This document shows, one piece after another, positions 1-4,578 of a stretch of 5,121 bases of DNA. A model generated the notes under the pieces. It was not told the origin of the DNA. It did no database searches and worked only from the letters and a program-made list of their open reading frames with translations. This DNA is from Kangiellaceae bacterium (GTDB taxonomy: Bacteria > Pseudomonadota > Gammaproteobacteria > Enterobacterales > Kangiellaceae). Location: NCBI GenBank assembly GCA_030590405.1, contig JAUUYO010000226.1, positions 1 to 5,121 of the forward strand, read 5' to 3'. How positions within the stretch are numbered: the first letter of the stretch is position 1; every line of letters starts with the position of its first letter. Made by a program: the position numbers and the translations under genes.

Positions 1-66
1 AAAGTCTTTGATCCGACAAATATCATGAATCCCGGAAAGCTATTTGCTGAGAACCGGCTTAAATGA
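1..66 (+). CDS. FAD-linked oxidase, C-terminal end only (5' truncated)
   Basis: The window opens inside a reading frame that supplies 21 codons and a TGA stop. The peptide contains FDPTNIMNPGKLF, which matches the extreme C-terminal signature of the FAD-linked oxidase C domain (GlcD / D-lactate dehydrogenase / alkyl-DHAP synthase superfamily), where a D-P-x-N-x-x-N-P-G-K stretch closes the protein. These enzymes are flavoproteins that oxidise 2-hydroxy acids or related substrates. The substrate cannot be told from this fragment. The stop overlaps the next gene's start by 4 nt (ATGA), which implies cotranscription and translational coupling with the ZIP-like gene. The family call is fairly secure from the motif; the subfamily is unknown. 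Confidence 0.75.
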   Translation, partial: KVFDPTNIMNPGKLFAENRLK

Positions 67-839
67 TTGCGTTAATCGCCAGTGTGTTTGCGTTAGGCGT
101 TGGTCCATTGATCTATCAGACATTTGGTCCAATGCGCCGTACCGATCGCATCGTCAGTGGTTTTATACTAGTGGTTATTACTGCGACATTATTTATCGAA
201 GTATTGCCGGAAGCCATTGATAAGATTGGTTATCTGGCAATCGCGCTGGCTTTGATTGGATTTGTTGGCCCCACTCTGGTTGAAAAATCATTTGCTAAAT
301 CCGCCAGTCAAACCCACCGATTAACGATTCTTTTGGGTATTTCTGGTCTTGTTCTGCATGCCAGTATCGATGGTGCAGCCTTACAAAGCGGTAGTATATC
401 CGATCAACATGAAAATCTATCACTAGCGATCATTTTGCATCGATTACCGGTTGGGCTGACTATCTGGTGGTTGCTAAAGCCATTGATTGGCGAACGATAC
501 GCTTTGTTAACTTTAGTGGCGATGGCTGCGGCTACCAGTGGCGGTTTTGCGCTTAGTATGCAACTCAATCAATACCATTCCAGCACTGCCTTTTCTGCTC
601 TACAGGCGTTTATTAGTGGCTCGCTATTACATGTAATTCTTCATAAACCCCATGCCGATGGCTGCATGCACACCAGCCAGACTCATGAGCACTCTCACCA
701 TCACGCCAGTGAGACTGCCCCAATATCTGATAAGAGTGACTTATTCGACAAACTCAAAAGCAAAATGCCTGATCAATGGGAACTCTCAGGGATGTTGATA
801 GGCTCTTCTATTATGCTGATATTACATTTAACCTTTTGA
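63..839 (+). CDS. ZIP-like (ZIP/SLC39-related) integral membrane protein with His-rich loop
   Basis: This is a 258-residue, very hydrophobic protein with about eight predicted membrane segments (roughly residues 1-18, 30-47, 55-73, 88-108, 118-140, 145-165, 174-194 and 241-257), as expected for ZIP metal permeases. Segment 2 ends in VLPEAID, like the LLPEA signature of ZIP TM2. Segment 4 carries H99-A-S-I-D103-G, matching the HxxxDG metal-site motif. Segment 5 carries H126-R-L-P-V-G, in the place of the usual HExPxG/E. R127 replaces the acidic ligand, so transport by the classical binuclear site is doubtful; it could be an altered transporter or a sensor-like relative. A loop at residues 190-214 holds nine or more histidines and one cysteine (THEHSHHH), a likely metal-binding stretch, but it lies between segments 7 and 8 rather than 3 and 4. 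The start overlaps the upstream oxidase stop (ATGA) and has no strong ribosome site of its own, suggesting translational coupling. Substrate is unproven. Confidence 0.7.
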   Translation: MIALIASVFALGVGPLIYQTFGPMRRTDRIVSGFILVVITATLFIEVLPEAIDKIGYLAIALALIGFVGPTLVEKSFAKSASQTHRLTILLGISGLVLHASIDGAALQSGSISDQHENLSLAIILHRLPVGLTIWWLLKPLIGERYALLTLVAMAAATSGGFALSMQLNQYHSSTAFSALQAFISGSLLHVILHKPHADGCMHTSQTHEHSHHHASETAPISDKSDLFDKLKSKMPDQWELSGMLIGSSIMLILHLTF

Positions 840-871
840 CCTTTTGGACTTTTAACCTTTTGACATTTAAA
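824..871. repeat. Degenerate 8-bp tandem repeat, six units
   Basis: Six consecutive octamers can be read in one register: ACATTTAA (824), CCTTTTGA (832), CCTTTTGG (840), ACTTTTAA (848), CCTTTTGA (856), CATTTAAA (864). A 14-bp segment, TTTAACCTTTTGAC, recurs exactly at 827-840 and 851-864. The array includes the stop codon of the ZIP-like gene and ends 2 bp before the sigma-54 promoter. It may be a slippage-prone array or a repeated protein-binding site. The periodicity is seen directly; any function is inference. Confidence 0.65.
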
Positions 872-873
872 CT

Positions 874-889
874 TGGCAAGCATCTTGCT
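874..889 (+). promoter_or_regulatory. Sigma-54 (RpoN) promoter for the kinase/regulator operon
   Basis: TGGCAAGCATCTTGCT matches the sigma-54 consensus TGGCACGNNNNTTGCW at every defined position except one (A for C at the sixth base). The invariant GG (875-876) and GC (887-888) are correctly spaced for -24/-12. The predicted transcription start is near 900, giving a leader of about 54 nt before the kinase ATG at 954. Because the operon encodes a sigma-54 activator, autoregulation is likely. Confidence 0.85.
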
Positions 890-953
890 ATTTAGAAATC
901 TGGAGATAAATAAACAAATTAAATAGACATCAAAACACCGGAACTTATCGACC

Positions 954-2297
954 ATGACATTTAGAAAAATTACTTTCACTTTTATCGCGTTATTATTGAG
1001 CTTACTTTTTCTTTTGCAATTTTGGTTGATCCAGAATTTCACCAAAGATGTTTCCAGTAAAATTGGTCAGGCGGCATTTGAAGTCAGTCATTCAACCATT
1101 GAAACACTTCTGTTTAAACAGCCGCAACAACAATTAAGAAAATTCGCAATTTCCAGTCGAACCTCAGTGATCGAGCAAGCTGAAATCCTCCGTTCATTAT
1201 CAACCATTGAAAAAGATATTAATATTAGTTTAAAAGATGGTCAAAAAGACAAATTTATTACGATTAATTCTTCTGGGAAAAATTACAAAATAGATATTCC
1301 CAGAACAGGCATTCAAAAATCATTAGACGCGATGTCACAGAAAATATTGATCAGCGCTTTCGCTTTTATTTTTGTTGGTCTATTAGCCGCGGGATATTTT
1401 TCCAGACGCCTTTCGCAACCACTCAAAGATCTACAAACCGCTTCCAGACATATTGGTCGAGGTGAGTTTGGTTTTCAGGTAGAAAACCAACAGAAATACC
1501 AAAGTATTGAACTTCAAAATACCATAACGGCTTTCAATGAAATGTCGAATAAAATAGCGCTATTGCAAAAAGAAAATGAAACGCTGCAAAAACAAACCCA
1601 ACTCTCTGAACTTTCCGAAATAACGCGCGGCTTAGCGCACACCATTAGAAACCCTCTCAACACGTTAAATCTAGCCGTTGACGAACTTAGCTGTTGTAAT
1701 GATGATGATTCAAAAAAAGACCTCACACGGATTTCAAAACATCAAATACAACGCATTGACAAATGGGTTCGATCATTAATGGATATAATGTCGAGCGACA
1801 CTAGCCTGATTGAAACGGTGGACGTGTCTAGTATTGTTCAATCTTGCATTGATGATATTAGCTTAAATAATACTTCGACTATCAATATTGAATTACTTTT
1901 AGAAAACGCTAAATTAGATAGCGACAAGTCATTTCAATTGCAAGCGATTAAGCCTGAATTAAAAAGCCTGCTGCAAAGCCTGATCAGTAATTCGGTTGAA
2001 GCAACTCAAGCAAGTAAAAGCTCAACTCCGGTGAAGGCTATTATTTCACAACAGAAAAACACCATCAAGGTAACCATTTTTGATCGGGGGATCGGTTTTA
2101 GTAAAGAGATAAAAGCCAAACTTTTTTCTCCACACAATACTAATAAAACCTACGGAGCAGGCATGGGGCTTTATCTCGCTCATAGAATTATTACATTAAA
2201 ATATGCTGGCAGCCTGAAAATTGATGACAATCCACAGCAAAACAACCAGCCTCATTGTGGCTCACAGATTGTTTTAACCTTAAATGATAGAGTATAA
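954..2297 (+). CDS. Membrane-bound sensor histidine kinase (HAMP, HisKA, HATPase_c)
   Basis: This 447-residue protein has the classic sensor-kinase layout. TM1 spans about residues 5-27, followed by a roughly 100-residue periplasmic sensor region of no recognised family (28-130). TM2 is about 131-148, a HAMP linker 150-203, and a short coiled coil 200-222. The dimerisation/phosphoacceptor helix has H229 in GLAHTIRNPLN. The ATPase domain shows the N box (N346 in SNSVEA), the G1 box (D377-R-G-I-G), an F-box region (LFSPHNTNK) and the G2 box (G401-A-G-M-G-L). Odd point: the residue after the phosphoacceptor histidine is threonine, where most HisKA proteins have glutamate. The ATG at 954 is preceded by CCGGAA about 11 nt upstream, a moderate ribosome site, and the hydrophobic N terminus begins at once, which supports this start. 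The stop lies 4 nt before the preferred regulator start, so the two form one operon, with the regulator as the obvious phosphotransfer partner. The stimulus is unknown. Confidence 0.92.
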   Translation: MTFRKITFTFIALLLSLLFLLQFWLIQNFTKDVSSKIGQAAFEVSHSTIETLLFKQPQQQLRKFAISSRTSVIEQAEILRSLSTIEKDINISLKDGQKDKFITINSSGKNYKIDIPRTGIQKSLDAMSQKILISAFAFIFVGLLAAGYFSRRLSQPLKDLQTASRHIGRGEFGFQVENQQKYQSIELQNTITAFNEMSNKIALLQKENETLQKQTQLSELSEITRGLAHTIRNPLNTLNLAVDELSCCNDDDSKKDLTRISKHQIQRIDKWVRSLMDIMSSDTSLIETVDVSSIVQSCIDDISLNNTSTINIELLLENAKLDSDKSFQLQAIKPELKSLLQSLISNSVEATQASKSSTPVKAIISQQKNTIKVTIFDRGIGFSKEIKAKLFSPHNTNKTYGAGMGLYLAHRIITLKYAGSLKIDDNPQQNNQPHCGSQIVLTLNDRV

Positions 2298-2301
2298 CAG
2301 C

Positions 2302-3651
2302 ATGTCGATTCACATATTACTGGTCGAAGATGAAGTCGATCAACGAAAGATTATTCAGAACATATTACGCTCTGATAATTATCAAGTAACGGCTGTGGAA
2401 ACAGCAGAACAAGCGCTTGAGATCATTAAAGAGCATCCTGTCGATCTAATCATTTCTGATTGGCAACTACCGGGCATGAACGGTGAAATGCTGTTAAAGG
2501 AAATCATTCAGCTAACGCCAGCTTGTGGGTTTATTTTGATCACCGCGCATAGCGATGCCTCTCATGCAATAAACCTGATACGCGCAGGTGCCGATGATTA
2601 CCTGCCAAAACCTTTTGATAAGCAAGCTTTGTTGTTTACCGTTAAGAAATTAATTTATACAAAATCATTAGAAAATGAAAACCAACAACTCAAACAACAA
2701 TCTAAACATCGTAGCCAGTTGATCGATATGATTGGCCGTTCAACCGCAATGAACCGTTTATTCGCACGAATTGAAAAAGCCGCACCGACCAACGCCACAC
2801 TTTTAATTTCCGGAGAAAGTGGCACCGGTAAAGAACTGGCGGCAAGAGCGATTCATCAATTATCAAACCGGAGCAATCATATTTTTCTTCCGGTAAATTG
2901 TGCAGCTATTCCTGAAAGTTTAGCCGAAGCAGAATTATTCGGCGCAGAAAAAGGCTCTTTTACTGGCGCAAACAAAACCCGGTTTGGAAAATTTGAAGCG
3001 GCAGATAACGGCACTATTTTTCTTGATGAGATCGGCGAGTTGCCATTGGTTTTACAGAGTAAACTTTTACGATTTCTTCAAGAAGGCACTATCATAAGAG
3101 TTGGTTCTAATCAGGAAATTAAACTGGATGTCAGAGTCGTCGCAGCGACTAATCGTAACCTGTTAGAAGAAGTTGAAGCGGGGAATTTTAGAGAAGATTT
3201 ATATTATCGATTGAATGTGATCCCGGTGACCATCCCCCCGCTACGTCAAAGACAAGAAGATGTTGCATTATTAATTTCCCATTTTTTAAGTTATTTTTGC
3301 GAGCAACATCACTGCGACAAAAAGAAGCTATCAGGCTCAGCATTAAAGATGTTGCTATCCTATCCCTGGCCCGGCAATGTCAGGCAATTAAGAAACTCTT
3401 TAGAGCGTCTGGTACTCCTTTCATTTGGCGAAATAATCACAGCAGAAGATATTGAAGAGTTAGAACTCACTCGAAAAAATAACCAACGGGCTTTTTTATT
3501 ACCAGAACAAGGACTGCAATGGGAAGAACATGAAAAAGAATGTTTACTGCAAGCCTTAAGCCATTGCAATAACAATCGCACTCAAGCAGCTAAACTGCTT
3601 GGCTTAGGTTATAAAGCTTTTTTGTATCGACTGGAGAAATATAAAATTTAA
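2302..3651 (+). CDS. NtrC-family sigma-54-dependent response regulator
   Basis: This 449-residue protein has three domains. The receiver (1-~118) has E9/D10, phosphoacceptor D53, T81 and K103. A Gln/Glu-rich, probably coiled-coil linker (120-140) follows. The AAA+ sigma-54 activation domain (~145-375) has Walker A GESGTGKE (171-178), a GSFTGA sigma-54-contact loop (218-223, a serine variant of GAFTGA), Walker B IFLDE (D242, E243), sensor I ATNRN, candidate arginine fingers R297 and R303, and sensor II WPGNVRQ. The C terminus (413-449) is a Fis-type helix-turn-helix with NNRTQAAKLLG. All catalytic residues needed for ATP-driven open-complex formation appear present. I prefer ATG 2302, giving MSIHILLVEDE, over the in-frame ATG 2284: the former places the receiver's first strand at the usual position and lies just after the kinase stop, and 2284 has no ribosome site. 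It likely activates the sigma-54 promoters at 874 and 3807. Confidence 0.95.
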   Translation: MSIHILLVEDEVDQRKIIQNILRSDNYQVTAVETAEQALEIIKEHPVDLIISDWQLPGMNGEMLLKEIIQLTPACGFILITAHSDASHAINLIRAGADDYLPKPFDKQALLFTVKKLIYTKSLENENQQLKQQSKHRSQLIDMIGRSTAMNRLFARIEKAAPTNATLLISGESGTGKELAARAIHQLSNRSNHIFLPVNCAAIPESLAEAELFGAEKGSFTGANKTRFGKFEAADNGTIFLDEIGELPLVLQSKLLRFLQEGTIIRVGSNQEIKLDVRVVAATNRNLLEEVEAGNFREDLYYRLNVIPVTIPPLRQRQEDVALLISHFLSYFCEQHHCDKKKLSGSALKMLLSYPWPGNVRQLRNSLERLVLLSFGEIITAEDIEELELTRKNNQRAFLLPEQGLQWEEHEKECLLQALSHCNNNRTQAAKLLGLGYKAFLYRLEKYKI

Positions 3652-3657
3652 TGTTTT

Positions 3658-3694
3658 AACCTGATTTAATCAGTTGAATCAGTTGAATCAGGTT
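3658..3694. promoter_or_regulatory. Inverted/direct repeat element, candidate enhancer (UAS) for the NtrC-type regulator
   Basis: A perfect 9-bp inverted repeat, AACCTGATT (3658-3666) and AATCAGGTT (3686-3694), brackets further repeats. AATCAG occurs three times at exact 9-bp steps (3668, 3677, 3686), and GTTGAATCA is directly duplicated (3673, 3682). TGATT-T-AATCA forms a short inner palindrome. The element is centred about 157 bp upstream of the predicted start of the sigma-54 promoter at 3807, within the normal range for enhancer sites of this activator class. No T-tract follows the right arm, which argues against a simple terminator. Binding by the adjacent regulator is inference. Confidence 0.55.
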
Positions 3695-3721
3695 CAACAT
3701 GGGCACTTCCCCATTTAAAGA

Positions 3722-3744
3722 AAAGCCTCCTCATATGGGGATTT
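3722..3744 (+). terminator. Weak hairpin, possible terminator of the kinase/regulator operon
   Basis: AAAGCCTC (3722-3729) and GGGGATTT (3737-3744) can pair imperfectly (one mismatch, one G-T wobble) around a 7-nt loop. The 3' arm ends in TTT, but there is no further T-run, so termination would be poor or Rho-assisted. No better terminator is visible between the regulator stop and the next promoter, so some readthrough into the secreted-protein gene is possible. Confidence 0.22.
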
Positions 3745-3806
3745 ATTGCTGTCATTTGTTAACTTATAATAACAAAAATATCACTGATTGACTGTCTCTG
3801 CGCGAT

Positions 3807-3821
3807 TGGCACATTAATTGA
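3807..3821 (+). promoter_or_regulatory. Sigma-54 (RpoN) promoter for the secreted-protein gene
   Basis: TGGCACATTAATTGA has the full -24 block TGGCAC and TTG of the -12 block at the correct spacing. It departs from consensus at the terminal C (A here) and at the usual G after TGGCAC. The predicted start is near 3833, giving a leader of about 36 nt. The immediately upstream gene encodes a sigma-54 activator, and a repeat element suited to an enhancer lies at about -157, which together strengthen the call. Loss of the -12 C may weaken the promoter. Confidence 0.75.
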
Positions 3822-3827
3822 ATAAGA

Positions 3828-3851
3828 GGTTATTGAACTCAATCAATAACC
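3828..3851. repeat. Perfect 9-bp inverted repeat at the predicted transcription start/leader
   Basis: GGTTATTGA (3828-3836) and TCAATAACC (3843-3851) are exact inverse complements around the loop ACTCAA. The left arm covers the predicted sigma-54 start (about 3833), and the right arm ends 3 bp before the AAAGGA ribosome site (3855-3860). As DNA it could be an operator. As RNA it would form a leader hairpin only if transcription begins at or before about 3828. The repeat is directly visible; its role is unknown. Confidence 0.7.
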
Positions 3852-3868
3852 ATTAAAGGAAAGATAAA

Positions 3869-4516
3869 ATGAAAACTCTTAAATCAACAATTGCAGCGAT
3901 CACCATTGGAATGCTTGGATTCGGCGCTATTTCAATCAGCGCTAATGAACTCGAAGAAAAACAGGTCATGGTTCAAATTCACAAACTCAGTGACAGCAAT
4001 ACTAAGGTCGATTTGAATATTAATGGCAAAGCTGAAATATTTGACCTGCCCGATTTAGAAGTCGGCGAAACCAAAGATATCGTCACGGAATCGGGCAGCA
4101 CGATCTCAGTGACTAAAACAGAATCTGGCATTTCTGTTTCTATCGATGGCGAAGAAGTTAATCTTCCTGCTGTGGGTGGTGATATGGCTGCTCACTTTAC
4201 TAAAGGAGGAATGCCTTTACATACTAATATCAATGAAGGAATTCAGGTCATTGGCGATTTAACTGACGAGCAAATAGCTATTATCAAAGATGCGTTTATA
4301 GCTGCCGGAGTTGAAAAAAAAGTCAATTTCACTAAAGGTCATGAAATGCGTTTCTTCATATCAGGCGACAGTGATGAGAGTGATTTAAAACATGTTCAGC
4401 AGTGGCTGAGTAAAGATGGCGACAATGTGGAAATTATTAAAATGGGTGATGGCCACAGTAATGTTCAGGTCGAGAGAAAAATAATCATTATTGAAACCGA
4501 TGAAGAAGAAAAATAA
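3869..4516 (+). CDS. Secreted (probably periplasmic) acidic protein of unknown family
   Basis: I do not recognise this 215-residue protein. It starts with a clear signal peptide: K2 and K5, a hydrophobic core at residues 8-23, and probable cleavage after A25 (ISISA-NE). There is no lipobox and no cysteine anywhere, and no second membrane segment. The mature part has a beta-prone region rich in Ile/Val/Thr (32-100), including GSTISVTKTESGISVSIDGE, then a mixed region with a likely helix (LTDEQIAIIKDAFIAAG, 131-147) and a strongly acidic tail (ETDEEEK). FTKG occurs twice (110-113, 154-157). One LTDEQ resembles the LTxxQ motif of CpxP/Spy/ZraP proteins, but a single copy with no other similarity is not enough to assign that family. 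A good AAAGGA site lies 8 nt before the ATG. The gene follows its own sigma-54 promoter and the kinase/regulator operon, so it is probably the main target of that pair, acting in the envelope as an effector, accessory sensor or feedback protein. Confidence 0.85.
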   Translation: MKTLKSTIAAITIGMLGFGAISISANELEEKQVMVQIHKLSDSNTKVDLNINGKAEIFDLPDLEVGETKDIVTESGSTISVTKTESGISVSIDGEEVNLPAVGGDMAAHFTKGGMPLHTNINEGIQVIGDLTDEQIAIIKDAFIAAGVEKKVNFTKGHEMRFFISGDSDESDLKHVQQWLSKDGDNVEIIKMGDGHSNVQVERKIIIIETDEEEK

Positions 4517-4540
4517 TTGTTCGTCAATCAATTAAAGCTC

Positions 4541-4567
4541 TCGTTCCCACTGTCTCGGTGGGAACAA
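4541..4567. repeat. REP-like hairpin between convergent genes, possible bidirectional terminator
   Basis: GTTCCCAC (4543-4550) and GTGGGAAC (4558-4565) form a perfect 8-bp stem around the 7-nt loop TGTCTCG. The flanking CTCTCGTTCCCAC wording resembles a short interspersed palindrome seen repeatedly between genes in many gammaproteobacterial genomes (REP-like; recalled from general knowledge, not searched). It sits in the 62-bp gap between two converging genes, where it could help end transcription from both sides, though neither side has a strong T-run. Confidence 0.55.
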
Positions 4568-4578
4568 ACCAGAAAATT

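Noticed and set aside
888..926. CTATTTA (888-894) / TAAATAG (920-926) inverted repeat in the kinase leader
   Set aside because: Seven A/T-rich base pairs around a 25-nt spacer are expected by chance in this leader.
773..1045. Minus-strand 90-codon open frame across the ZIP-kinase gap
   Set aside because: It overlaps two real genes and the promoter, has low-complexity Lys-rich content from the octamer repeat, and shows no family signature.
2284..2304. Upstream in-frame ATG at 2284 as the start of the response regulator (six residues longer, overlapping the kinase stop)
   Set aside because: It has no ribosome site, and the extra residues precede the normal receiver start. ATG 2302 gives the usual short N terminus before the first beta strand.
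2953..2970. GSFTGA instead of GAFTGA in the sigma-54 contact loop as a sign of lost sigma-54 activation
   Set aside because: The key Phe, Thr and Gly are kept, and serine at the second position is a conservative variant; the adjacent sigma-54 promoters also argue for function.
3746..3770. TATAAT at 3765-3770 as a sigma-70 -10 box for the secreted-protein gene
   Set aside because: No acceptable -35 at 16-18 bp (only TTTATT-like or a TTGCTG at 13 bp), the region is AT-rich, and the sigma-54 element nearer the gene is far better supported.
3779..3791. TATCACTGATTGA as an IHF site between the candidate enhancer and the sigma-54 promoter
   Set aside because: It matches 7 of 9 defined consensus positions and follows an A-run, and the location would suit DNA bending, but such matches are common in AT-rich DNA; not strong enough to annotate.
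4262..4276. LTDEQ in the secreted protein as proof of a CpxP/Spy/ZraP family member
   Set aside because: Only one LTxxQ-like motif is present, in a protein whose first half looks beta-rich; LTDEQ is also a common helix start in unrelated proteins.
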